From Pandoraea nosoerga (GTDB taxonomy: Bacteria; Pseudomonadota; Gammaproteobacteria; Burkholderiales; Burkholderiaceae), in NCBI RefSeq assembly GCF_902459585.1, contig NZ_CABPSC010000024.1, forward strand, positions 1 to 39,799: a stretch of DNA of 39,799 nt, written 5' to 3'. The position numbers and the translations under genes were made by a program. Shown one piece after another: positions 10,020-18,028 of this stretch. The number at the start of each line of letters is the position of its first letter. Position 1 is the stretch's first letter. The notes beneath the pieces were generated by a model, which saw nothing but the letters and a program-made list of their open reading frames with translations, made no database searches and was not told where the DNA came from.

Positions 10020-10511
10020 ATGAATACGATCACGAAGCGCCAGACACTGATGTCGCTCGCGCTCATGCTGTCATTGACCGCGGCATGCCTGCCCCCGGCG
10101 ACGGCGGCCGACGGCCCGCCGTCTGCCGCGCGCGCCCAGAGCGACATGCCGCCCCCACCGGCCCCGCTGCCTTCACCGCCCTGGACCGCGCCACACGTGG
10201 GCGCCGCGCATGGCTTCGGCGCGCCGGCGGGCGTGGTGGGCGTGGGGAGCCCCGCGTTCGGCGCCTTGCGCGTCATCGACGAAATCGCGCATCTGTATCG
10301 CGTCGGCGGCCATCCGGAGAACGTCTTGCCCTTCTACCGCGAAACGCTGACGCAGGCGCGCGACCCGCTCGTGCGCCGCCATCTGCGCGACGCCATCGCC
10401 CGCGAGGAACTGAAGCCGGCCGACACGGCGGCGGCCATTGCCACCCTGCGCGCCCAGTTGAACGAGGATCTCGCGACGCTCGCGACGCGCACCGAAACCA
10501 GAAACCGCTAG
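10020..10511 (+). CDS. Hypothetical exported proline-rich protein
   Basis: A 163-residue protein I do not recognise. The N-terminus is a signal peptide (MNTITKRQTLMSLALMLSLT followed by AACLPPATAA). Either cleavage occurs after ATAA, or LTAAC serves as a weak lipobox. Then comes a Pro-rich segment (PPPPAPLPSPPW), a Gly/Ala-rich stretch and a charged helical C-terminal half (IDEIAHLYRVGGHPENVLPFYRE). I chose the ATG at 10020 for its upstream GGAG and for the signal peptide; the frame is open from 9969. It converges with the autotransporter gene 79 bp away. It may be an envelope protein; no further role can be inferred. Confidence 0.7.
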   Translation: MNTITKRQTLMSLALMLSLTAACLPPATAADGPPSAARAQSDMPPPPAPLPSPPWTAPHVGAAHGFGAPAGVVGVGSPAFGALRVIDEIAHLYRVGGHPENVLPFYRETLTQARDPLVRRHLRDAIAREELKPADTAAAIATLRAQLNEDLATLATRTETRNR

Positions 10512-10590
10512 GCGGCCATGCCGTGGCGGTGCCATACAACCGTCTCAGCCGGGCGTGGCGGCATAGCGCCCTGCGCTGCCGGCGCGAGGT

Positions 10591-13500
10591 TCAGAAAACG
10601 TACTTCGCGCCGAAGTTCACGAGCACGCCGCGCACCCCTCCGGTGCCGAAGCTCTTTTGGTAAGACACCCGGCCGTGCATCGAGAAGTTGCGCGACGGCG
10701 TGCCGTTCACGCCCAGCGAGAACAGCATCGCGTCGCCGTACCGTCCCGTCTGGAACATCGCGTCTCCGACCTGCACGCCGGTGCCGCCCGCGAACGCGTG
10801 AACGATGTCGAATCCCGCGTATGGCGTTACGCGGCCGGTGCTGACCTCGACGGGCCGCGTCAGCCGCACGCCGAGGCGTCCGGTAAGCTGGTTTTGCGAG
10901 CCGATGTTGACTGCCAGACCGTCGCCGTCGGTCATGTTGCGAAACGCGAGATGTTGGCCGACGAACTGCAATTGCGGTTCGAGGTTCAGGCCGTAGGAGA
11001 GCGCCAGCGGGTAGCCCGCCTCGGCGGAGGCCGCATAGCTGGTGCCCCGCAAGGGCGCGACCTCGCCTCGCGCGTCGGTCGTGGTACGCCCGTTGAACCA
11101 GCCAACGGACACGATGCCGTCCACGTACCAGCCCTGCTGACTCTGGTAAGTTCCGAAACCGTACAAACGGTAGATGCTCGCGCGCGTGGCGCTCGGTCCA
11201 TCGATGGCCACGGGCTCATAGTGCAGCCAGCCCATCGACCCGGCAGCGCCGAAGCGCCACGTGCCGTCATCGTCGACTTGCCTGAACAGATTTCCGCCGA
11301 CCTGAATCGCGCCGTAGTCGCCGCTGATGTCGTAGCCGAACGCCTGAAAGCTCTGATTCGACCGGTATTTGAAGTTGCCCCCGTAAGCGCGCATGAACAT
11401 CTCGCCCGGTCCACGATCGCGCCCGAGTTCGCGATCGTCGCGCACCTCGCCCAGGCGCCGGTGCAGCGAGTCCAGGTCCATCAATCCTGCGTGCAGGAAC
11501 GCCACCGGTGCGCTCAGATACGACGCTACCTGCGGTGCGACCTCGCGACGAGCGTCCGGCGGCACCGGATCGTCCACTTCGCCGCCGGGATCGCCCGGCG
11601 CTTCCGGATCGACCTCCCCGCCCGGCGTCACATACGCGCTTTGCAAGCGATAGTCCCAATGGCCCGCCCCCGTGCTCACGAGGTTCTGCGAGGCTTCGGC
11701 CGTGCCGTGCACCGAGCCCGGACCATAGGCGTATAGCCGGTACTCGTATGGCGAATCGGGCGCCACGACATATCCGCCCGCCAGGCTGAACGCGCCGACT
11801 GTCGACGCGCCGGCCACCTGCACCACGGATATCCCCTCGTCGTTGGTGATCACGCCGCTGGGCGAGGTGAGCCGTCCCGGGCTGCCTGCGCTCGGCCGGA
11901 TTTGCAGCAACGTGGTCCCGCTCGCCGCCCCGCGGATCAGCAAGCGGTCGCTGTATTGATTCGAGAGCGCGCCCCCTTCATTCAGGTAGGTGTTGAGCGT
12001 AACCGTACCGCCGGTGCCCACGTAACCGTTGTCGATCGCCACGCTGCGATACGACCCCTGGCTGGTCGGCGCCGAGTCAAGCAGTGCCGTCACCGGAAAA
12101 TCGATCAGACTGTCGGTATTGGTAAGCTCCGTCACGTTGGAGCTCGCCATTACGTGCCACACGCTGTTGCGAGTCAGATTGACGACCGACGTGCTGGTGG
12201 CATCCGTATATATCCGCCCGGTCAGCGTAGCGTTGCTGGCATCGAGGTTGAGCGTCGCGCCGAGCCCGGAGCGCGTTGTCGCGTTGATGGCACCGCCCCC
12301 GCCGCTCAGTGTGCTGTTGACGACGCTGACGTTGGCAACGCCCCCGAAAGCCCATAGCGCCACGCCACTATCGGAGGTGACGGTCGTGTCCTGCAGGCTC
12401 AGGTTGTAACCGCCGGCGCGCGGGGGCGCCGCCACGCCCGCGCGCGCCCCGACGCCCCCCGCAGCCGGCGCGGCGACATCGCTGCCGAGCTCGGTCGGCG
12501 CCGCCGGCGTGGGCGTGACGATGGCCAGCGGCGGCGGTGGCTCGGTGGACGCCATCAAGGGCGTTGTGGCAGGCAACGTCGGCAATGCCGGCGTAGGAGC
12601 CGACGCCTGCAAGCCGGTGATCGTCTGCGGTGCGTCGAACACAATGGCCGCCGTGCCCGCCCCGGTCGCACGCAGCGTCGCACCGGTCGCATTGAACTGG
12701 CCGCCGTTCTGGATACGCACGGCGTAGGCGTTGGTCCCGCTCGTCGTGACCGAAGTGCCTGCGCCAGTCGCGCTGCTGCGCAGCAGGTTCACCATTCCCG
12801 CGTTTGCGTAGACGCCGTAAGTACTTGCCTGATCGGTCGTGATGCTGCCGCCGGCAAAGTTCGTGGTGCTTCCCGTCCAGCCGTAGATGCCATATCCCTG
12901 CGTGCCGTGCGTGGCGATCGCGAAGTCCGACAGGTTCACCGTGGCCGCCCCGCTGCCCGCGAGCAGGCCATGCGCCGACTGTCCTTGCGTAGTGATCGAG
13001 CCGGTGGCAAGCGTGGCCGTCGTGCTGCCGGAAATCCATATACCGTAGGAGGACGCGCCGCGCGTGCTCACGTCGACCTGCGAGCCCCTAACGTTCGACG
13101 TGCCGCTCGCGGTCAATCCATAGGTGGCGCTCTGCGTGGTCGACACGCTGAGCCGATTCAGATTGGCGCTCGCCGTACCGATGCGCACCGCGTGGCTGCC
13201 CGCGCCGCTCGTGCTGACCGTGACCGTGCCGGGCGTTGCGGGATCGGTATTCGTGTTGAGCGTGCCGCCGGCCTCGACGTTGAGGCCGAGGTTACCGTCC
13301 ACGGCAGTCGTGATCGTCGAATTGCCGTTGATGGTGGCCACGGAGCCGTTGTAGACCCGCACGCCCCCGGCGCTCGCGCCGGCGCCCGTGCCGAGCGCGC
13401 CCTTTGTGGTGATCGACGAGTCCGTGAGGGTGATGCTGCTGCCGCCCCAGGAACGCACGCCCCAGCTATCCTGCCCATTCACCGTGATGGCGGTGTCGCG

Positions 13501-14055
13501 CAGATCGATGGTCGATCGCGCGCCATACGGCCGCATGCCGTCGGCGGCAAGGCCGTTGGTCTCGATGCTCACGTTCGCGCCGGTGAGCAGCGACGGGCCG
13601 CCCGTCGCTTCGGGCATATACACGCCATGCACCGACGGACCGTTGCCGACGAGTCGCACACCGGCCGAACTCGCCACGATGTTGACGGTGCCATACGCGA
13701 TGTACAACGCGTCATTCGGTGCACCTGCCCGATAGTCCGAGGTGATGACGATCGGCCCAGGCACGCCGAGATTCGGGTTCATCGTCACTGTCGCGCCCCT
13801 GAACACCGACACGCCGGCGCCGCCCAGCTGCGCCGGGTACGTGCCCGTCGGATGAATCGTCACCGAACCTTCGATCGTGCCGCTCGCAACGACGCTCCCG
13901 TCGTAATACTGCTCGTAATCGAGGTTGCTGCCGGAGGGGATCGTCGCGGCCGGATAAATCTGCGCGCGCACGGCGCCGGCATGCAAAAAGGCGAGGGAGA
14001 TGGCAATCGTCAGCGGCCGGCGATGCGGCAAAGAAGCTTGTTTGGCGCGGGTCAC
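10591..14055 (-). CDS. Autotransporter (type Va secretion) with beta-helical passenger
   Basis: A surface or secreted protein of 1154 residues. The GTG at 14053-14055 is preceded by GGAGG and begins a signal peptide (VTRAKQASLPHRRPL, then TIAISLAFLHAGAVRA with cleavage before QIYP); upstream ATGs in frame lack a ribosome-binding site. The passenger to about residue 480 consists of degenerate Gly/Ser/Thr-rich beta-helix repeats (patterns such as GSITTQGQSAHGL and SYGIWISG). Residues about 480-545 are a Pro/Ala-rich interruption, after which the helix resumes (LSLQDTTVTSDSGVALWAFGG). A Pro/Asp/Glu linker (about 810-835) leads to a 12-strand-type barrel domain from about residue 880, ending in the BAM signal FGAKYVF. 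It resembles AIDA/pertactin-type adhesins. No protease triad is obvious. The ligand is unknown. Confidence 0.92.
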   Translation of the reverse strand: MTRAKQASLPHRRPLTIAISLAFLHAGAVRAQIYPAATIPSGSNLDYEQYYDGSVVASGTIEGSVTIHPTGTYPAQLGGAGVSVFRGATVTMNPNLGVPGPIVITSDYRAGAPNDALYIAYGTVNIVASSAGVRLVGNGPSVHGVYMPEATGGPSLLTGANVSIETNGLAADGMRPYGARSTIDLRDTAITVNGQDSWGVRSWGGSSITLTDSSITTKGALGTGAGASAGGVRVYNGSVATINGNSTITTAVDGNLGLNVEAGGTLNTNTDPATPGTVTVSTSGAGSHAVRIGTASANLNRLSVSTTQSATYGLTASGTSNVRGSQVDVSTRGASSYGIWISGSTTATLATGSITTQGQSAHGLLAGSGAATVNLSDFAIATHGTQGYGIYGWTGSTTNFAGGSITTDQASTYGVYANAGMVNLLRSSATGAGTSVTTSGTNAYAVRIQNGGQFNATGATLRATGAGTAAIVFDAPQTITGLQASAPTPALPTLPATTPLMASTEPPPPLAIVTPTPAAPTELGSDVAAPAAGGVGARAGVAAPPRAGGYNLSLQDTTVTSDSGVALWAFGGVANVSVVNSTLSGGGGAINATTRSGLGATLNLDASNATLTGRIYTDATSTSVVNLTRNSVWHVMASSNVTELTNTDSLIDFPVTALLDSAPTSQGSYRSVAIDNGYVGTGGTVTLNTYLNEGGALSNQYSDRLLIRGAASGTTLLQIRPSAGSPGRLTSPSGVITNDEGISVVQVAGASTVGAFSLAGGYVVAPDSPYEYRLYAYGPGSVHGTAEASQNLVSTGAGHWDYRLQSAYVTPGGEVDPEAPGDPGGEVDDPVPPDARREVAPQVASYLSAPVAFLHAGLMDLDSLHRRLGEVRDDRELGRDRGPGEMFMRAYGGNFKYRSNQSFQAFGYDISGDYGAIQVGGNLFRQVDDDGTWRFGAAGSMGWLHYEPVAIDGPSATRASIYRLYGFGTYQSQQGWYVDGIVSVGWFNGRTTTDARGEVAPLRGTSYAASAEAGYPLALSYGLNLEPQLQFVGQHLAFRNMTDGDGLAVNIGSQNQLTGRLGVRLTRPVEVSTGRVTPYAGFDIVHAFAGGTGVQVGDAMFQTGRYGDAMLFSLGVNGTPSRNFSMHGRVSYQKSFGTGGVRGVLVNFGAKYVF

Positions 14056-14221
14056 GTTACCTCCATGGGGGAAGGAGACAAGGGGACACATCGAAAGCAG
14101 TGCGAAACACCAATGCCGTGTAATGCTCCGCAAGGTCAGGTAAACACTAGACCAATCGTGGCATAAACGACAGCGCCACGAGCGGAGATTTCACCGGGAT
14201 TTCCTCCCGAAAAGACAGCCG

Positions 14222-14268
14222 GTTATTTTAATAATCGATTCGGCTTGCTTAACGTAATTTGAATTATC
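14222..14268 (-). promoter_or_regulatory. AT-rich upstream region of the autotransporter, weakly like the LysR boxes
   Basis: Between the LysR stop and the autotransporter start lies an AT-rich stretch. On the minus strand it contains CCGATAATTCAAATTACG and, 30 bp after its beginning, AATCGATTATT. These elements recall the 48-bp boxes at 15238 and 24305 but need gaps to align, so the relation is doubtful. It is the only plausible promoter region for the autotransporter. Confidence 0.3.
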
Positions 14269-14299
14269 GGAATCCGTCCGGGCGAGCTCGTGCAAACCC

Positions 14300-15232
14300 T
14301 CACGCGCGCGACGCCGTCATCATCCGCGCATTCCATTGCGGCAGCCATTCGAGCAGGAATTGTGCGAACCCTTCGGCCGCCGGCGAAGCCGCGCGTGCCA
14401 GCGGTCGGTACACGCAGACCTGCCGGATCGTCTCGGGCGACACGACGCGCCGCATCACCAGTCCGAACGGATGGGCGAGCGCCGCCACGTAACCCGGCGT
14501 GAGCGTGGCGGCCAGGCCCTGCGCCGCCACGCCAAGCGCGGTCGTCACGTTGTCGACCACGTCGATGGGCGTGATGCGTGCGTCCGGCGGCGCCGACAGG
14601 CGCATCTGCGCGACGCTGCGCTCGTGGTCCCGACCCGCGGCGACGAGCGGCGTGTCGCGCAGCTCCTCCCAGCGCACCTTGCGGCGGCGCGCCAGCGCAT
14701 GCTCCGGCGCACACCACAGCACCCACGGGCTGTCGAACGCCGGCTCGCCCGCGACGTGGGCGCCGGTCGCGCGATTCGGTCCGATGGCGAGATCGAGGTC
14801 GCCGCTGCCCACGTGATCGACGAGCGCGTCGACGGGCGTGTCGACCACGCGCACCACCACCTTCGGCCGCAATGCCGCATACGCGCGAATCGCGGCCGGC
14901 AGCGCCATGCTCGCCAGCACCAGCGGTGCGCCCACGCGCACGATCCCGGCCGCCCGGTTGCGCAGGTCGTCGGCCGTCTTCTCCGCCGCCTGCACGTGCC
15001 GCAGCACCGACTCGGCCGACGCGAGGAAGTCGCGCCCCGCGCTCGACAGCGCCACGCGGCGCGTAGTGCGATCGAAGATGCGAAAACCGATCACCGACTC
15101 GAGCTCGGCCACGAGCTGGCTCACGGCCGATGACGTGAGGCCGAGGCGCTTGCCCGCGTCGGCGAAGCTGTGCAACTCGGCGATGGCGACCAGGGCTTCG
15201 AACTGGCGCAGTGTGACGCGGGTCAGGGGCAT
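14300..15232 (-). CDS. LysR-family transcriptional regulator
   Basis: A 310-residue LTTR. The N-terminal winged HTH spans residues about 6-65 (LRQFEALVAIAELHSFADAG and LTSSAVSQLVAELESVIGF). A linker helix and the two-lobed effector-binding domain follow (PLVLASMALPAAIRAYAALRP; DLDLAIGPN). The ATG at 15230-15232 starts MPLTRVTLRQFE. The gene is divergent from the aromatic aminotransferase, the usual LTTR arrangement. Only 5 bp separate its start codon from a 48-bp element that recurs upstream of hpaH, so I infer that it controls the aminotransferase-transporter pair, the hpa operon and itself. The inducer is probably an aromatic catabolite, but this is inference. Confidence 0.9.
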   Translation of the reverse strand: MPLTRVTLRQFEALVAIAELHSFADAGKRLGLTSSAVSQLVAELESVIGFRIFDRTTRRVALSSAGRDFLASAESVLRHVQAAEKTADDLRNRAAGIVRVGAPLVLASMALPAAIRAYAALRPKVVVRVVDTPVDALVDHVGSGDLDLAIGPNRATGAHVAGEPAFDSPWVLWCAPEHALARRRKVRWEELRDTPLVAAGRDHERSVAQMRLSAPPDARITPIDVVDNVTTALGVAAQGLAATLTPGYVAALAHPFGLVMRRVVSPETIRQVCVYRPLARAASPAAEGFAQFLLEWLPQWNARMMTASRA

Positions 15233-15237
15233 GGCGG

Positions 15238-15285
15238 GCCGATTATCAAGTTTCGCTTATGAATGGACCAGAATCGATTGATTGT
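15238..15285 (+). promoter_or_regulatory. 48-bp regulatory element, copy A (LysR/aminotransferase)
   Basis: It runs from GCCGATTATC to AATCGATTGATTGT, reading toward the aminotransferase. It matches the element at 24305-24352 (opposite strand) at 42 of 48 positions without gaps. It ends 104 bp before the aminotransferase start codon and begins 5 bp outside the LysR start codon. Its 3' part contains a degenerate inverted repeat, ATGAATGG-N8-CGATTGAT, which is perfect in the other copy. Likely a LysR operator overlapping promoter elements. Confidence 0.7.
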
Positions 15286-15332
15286 TCCGCAAAGGGCCGT
15301 CGCACACAATCGGTTTCCAAAATTCCCCGAGT

Positions 15333-15367
15333 TTCCCGACTTCCCTGACTTCCCTGACTTCCGTGAT
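15333..15367. repeat. 9-bp tandem repeat upstream of the aminotransferase
   Basis: About four copies of TTCCCTGAC: two perfect (15341-15349, 15350-15358), flanked by a shortened copy before and a variant, TTCCGTGAT, after. It lies in the probable 5' leader between the 48-bp element and the start codon at 15390. Confidence 0.75.
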
Positions 15368-15389
15368 TCGAGACCAAGCGAGACCGCCC

Positions 15390-16589
15390 ATGTTCTCCCA
15401 TATCGACGCCTATCCCGGCGACCCCATTCTCGGCCTGAACGAAGCGTTCGGCCGCGACCCGCGCGCGCACAAGGTCAACCTGTCGATTGGCCTCTATGTC
15501 GACGACGACGGCCGTCTGCCGGTCATGCGCGCCGTGCGCGAGGCCGAAGCGGCCGCTCTCTCGGACATTGCCCCGCGTCCCTATCTGCCGATGGCCGGCA
15601 CGCCGGCCTACCGCGACGCCGTGCAGGCGCTCGTCTTCGGCGAGGACCGCGCCGCGCGTCGCGAGGCACGCATCGCCACCCTGCAGACGCTCGGCGGCGG
15701 CGGGGCGCTGCGCGTCGGCGCCGACTTCCTGAAGCGCTACTTCCCCGACAGCACCGTGTGGATCAGCGACCCGAGCTGGGACAACCATCGCGTGGTATTC
15801 GAGAGTGCGGGCTTTCCGGTGCAGGCGTATCCGTACTACGACGACACCACCGGCGGGCTGCGTTTCGACGCCATGCTCGAGACGCTGGCTGCCCTGCCGC
15901 GGCACAGCATCGTGCTGCTCCACGCGTGCTGCCACAACCCCACGGGCGTGGATCTCACGCAGGCGCAATGGCAAACGCTCGCGCCGGTACTGCGCGAGCG
16001 CGGCGTGATCGCGTTCGTGGACATGGCCTATCAGGGCTTCGGGGACGGACTGGAGGCGGACGCCTTCGCCGTGCGCACGCTGGCCGACGCCGGCGTGCCG
16101 ACCGTGGTCGCCAACTCGTTCTCGAAGAACTTCTCGCTGTACGGCGAGCGATGCGGCGCGCTGTCGGTCGTGTGCGCCTCGGCCGACGAGGCCTCGCGCG
16201 TGTTCGGGCAACTCACCGGCACGGTGCGGGCGAACTACAGCAATCCGCCGACGCACGGGGCGCGGCTCGTCGCCCGGGTGCTCGGCACGCCGGCCCTGCG
16301 TCGCGCCTGGGAGGAGGAGCTCGGCGGCATGCGAGAGCGCATCGCCACGATGCGCGCCGAGATTCACGCGCGCCTTGCCCCACACCTGAGCGATGACGCG
16401 GCGGCGCGCTATATCGGGCAGCGCGGCATGTTCACGTACACGGGTTTGTCTGCCGCGCAGGCGGACGCGTTGCGCGAGACGCACGGCGTCTACGTGCTGC
16501 GCTCGGGACGCATGTGCGTCGCGGGTCTGAACACGCGCAACGTCGACACCGTGGCGCGTGCCATCGCGCAGGTACTGACGAAAAGCTGA
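15390..16589 (+). CDS. tyrB: Aromatic amino acid aminotransferase (class I)
   Basis: A 399-residue PLP enzyme of the AspC/TyrB subgroup, interconverting tyrosine, phenylalanine or aspartate with their 2-oxo acids using 2-oxoglutarate. The Schiff-base lysine is K246 in NSFSKNFSLYGER. Other subgroup motifs include KVNLSIGLYVDDDG near the N-terminus, CCHNPTGVDLT, ANYSNPPTHGARL and the carboxylate-binding arginine region SGRMCVAGLN. The ATG at 15390 (MFSHIDAYPGDPILGL) gives the standard length; the frame is open upstream across a repeat. It is divergent from the LysR gene and followed by an MHS transporter on the same strand. The shared 48-bp element suggests it feeds tyrosine-derived acid into the hpa pathway. 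Its preference for aromatic over aspartate substrates is inferred from context. Confidence 0.88.
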   Translation: MFSHIDAYPGDPILGLNEAFGRDPRAHKVNLSIGLYVDDDGRLPVMRAVREAEAAALSDIAPRPYLPMAGTPAYRDAVQALVFGEDRAARREARIATLQTLGGGGALRVGADFLKRYFPDSTVWISDPSWDNHRVVFESAGFPVQAYPYYDDTTGGLRFDAMLETLAALPRHSIVLLHACCHNPTGVDLTQAQWQTLAPVLRERGVIAFVDMAYQGFGDGLEADAFAVRTLADAGVPTVVANSFSKNFSLYGERCGALSVVCASADEASRVFGQLTGTVRANYSNPPTHGARLVARVLGTPALRRAWEEELGGMRERIATMRAEIHARLAPHLSDDAAARYIGQRGMFTYTGLSAAQADALRETHGVYVLRSGRMCVAGLNTRNVDTVARAIAQVLTKS

Positions 16590-16606
16590 ACGGCTGCGCC
16601 GGCGCA

Positions 16607-16653
16607 GCCGGCACGGCCGGCACGTCGGTCGCGCGTGTCGCGCGTGTCGCGCC
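16607..16653. repeat. Two adjacent 9-bp tandem repeats in the aminotransferase-transporter spacer
   Basis: GCCGGCACG occurs twice in tandem (16607-16624), followed by almost three copies of GTCGCGCGT (16628-16653). An inverted repeat GCCCTGC/GCAGGGC (16683-16706) lies between these and the transporter start. None is followed by a T-run. Confidence 0.7.
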
Positions 16654-16729
16654 GGACCGGCATCCGAATCAACGGAGCGCATGCCCTGCGCGACTGCATG
16701 CAGGGCGCACGAAAACGACAGGAGACAAC

Positions 16730-18022
16730 ATGAGCATGAGCACAGCCACTGCCGCCGGCGCCCGCGTCGGCCGCGACGATACCTCTCACACCTGGCGCGC
16801 GGTGATATCCGCGTCCATCGGCAACGCGCTCGAATGGTTCGATCTCGTCGTGTACGGCTTTTTCGCCGTCACGATCGCGAAGCTGTTCTTCCCCGCGCAC
16901 GACGACACCACCTCGCTGCTGCTCACGCTCGGCACTTTCGGCGTATCGTTCTTCATGCGGCCGCTGGGTGCCATCGTGATCGGCGTCTATGCGGACCGCC
17001 GGGGCCGCCGCGAAGCGCTCACGCTCACGATCGTGCTGATGATGGCGGGTACGGCAATCATCGCCTTCCTGCCGACCTACGCCTCGATCGGCGTGCTCGC
17101 GCCGATGGGCATCGTGCTCGCGCGGATGATCCAGGGCTTCTCGGCCGGCGGCGAGTTCGGCAGCGCGACGGCGTTTCTGGCCGAGCATGCGCCGCGCCGG
17201 CGCGGCTTCTTCGCGAGCTTCCAGGTCGCGAGCCAGGGCCTGACGACACTGCTCGCCGCGGGCTTCGGCGCGGTGCTCACCGGTGCGCTCTCGCCCGAAC
17301 AGATGCAGAGCTGGGGCTGGCGCGTGCCGTTCCTGTTCGGCTTGCTGATCGGTCCGGTGGCGTATTACATCCGCCGCCACGTGAGCGAGACGCCCGAGTT
17401 CCTGGAGGCCGAACCGACGCAGACACCGTTGCGCGACACGCTTGGTCAGCAGAAAGTCCGTTTGCTGCTGGCCGTGGGGGTAGTGGTCGTGGCGACCGTC
17501 TCGACGTACCTCGTGCTCTACATGCCGACGTATGCGATCAAGCAGCTTGGCCTGCCGGCGTCGGTGGCGTTCGCGGCGACGGTGGCGACCGGCATCGTGC
17601 AGATGCTCCTGTCGCCGCTCGTCGGCGCGTGGTCGGACCGCGTGGGACGTGTCAAGCCGATGATGATCGCAGCCGCCGCGCTGCTGGTGCTGATCTGGCC
17701 GATGTTCTGGCTGCTCTCGACGTACCCCGGCTTCGGCGTGATGCTGGCGCTGCAGACCCTGCTCGGCGTGCTCATGACGATGTACTTCGCGCCGTTGCCG
17801 GCGCTGGCGTCCGAGATCTTCCCGGTGAAGACGCGCACGACGGGCTTGTCGCTGTCGTACAACCTGTCGGTGACGTGCTTCGGCGGCTTTGCGCCGTTCA
17901 TCCTGACGTGGCTGATCAATGCGACGGGCAGCAAACTCGCGCCGAGCTTCTACATGATGGCCGCCGCCGCAGTCGGCCTGCTCGCCCTGAGCCGCGTGTA
18001 CCGGCATACCGGAGTGCGGTGA
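16730..18022 (+). CDS. MFS transporter of the metabolite:H+ symporter (MHS) family
   Basis: A 430-residue inner-membrane symporter with about 12 transmembrane helices. The MHS hallmarks are present: SIGNALEWFDLVVYGFFAV in TM1, the loop motif YADRRGRREAL, GFSAGGEFGSATAFLAEHAP, and SDRVGRVKPM in the second half. Relatives carry shikimate, 2-oxoglutarate, citrate, proline/betaine or aromatic acids, so the substrate cannot be read directly. The ATG at 16730 follows a good AGGAGA. It lies 140 bp downstream of the aminotransferase on the same strand, with no terminator seen between them, so the two may be co-transcribed. Given the neighbourhood, an aromatic or 2-oxo acid is a reasonable guess. It converges with the last gene of the hpa operon, with only 6 bp between the stops. 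Confidence 0.9.
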   Translation: MSMSTATAAGARVGRDDTSHTWRAVISASIGNALEWFDLVVYGFFAVTIAKLFFPAHDDTTSLLLTLGTFGVSFFMRPLGAIVIGVYADRRGRREALTLTIVLMMAGTAIIAFLPTYASIGVLAPMGIVLARMIQGFSAGGEFGSATAFLAEHAPRRRGFFASFQVASQGLTTLLAAGFGAVLTGALSPEQMQSWGWRVPFLFGLLIGPVAYYIRRHVSETPEFLEAEPTQTPLRDTLGQQKVRLLLAVGVVVVATVSTYLVLYMPTYAIKQLGLPASVAFAATVATGIVQMLLSPLVGAWSDRVGRVKPMMIAAAALLVLIWPMFWLLSTYPGFGVMLALQTLLGVLMTMYFAPLPALASEIFPVKTRTTGLSLSYNLSVTCFGGFAPFILTWLINATGSKLAPSFYMMAAAAVGLLALSRVYRHTGVR

Positions 18023-18028
18023 TCGCCG

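Noticed and set aside
12907-14166. A 419-codon plus-strand frame opposite the autotransporter
   Set aside because: It is an Arg/Ala-rich shadow frame; the minus-strand autotransporter has a signal peptide, passenger and barrel signature.
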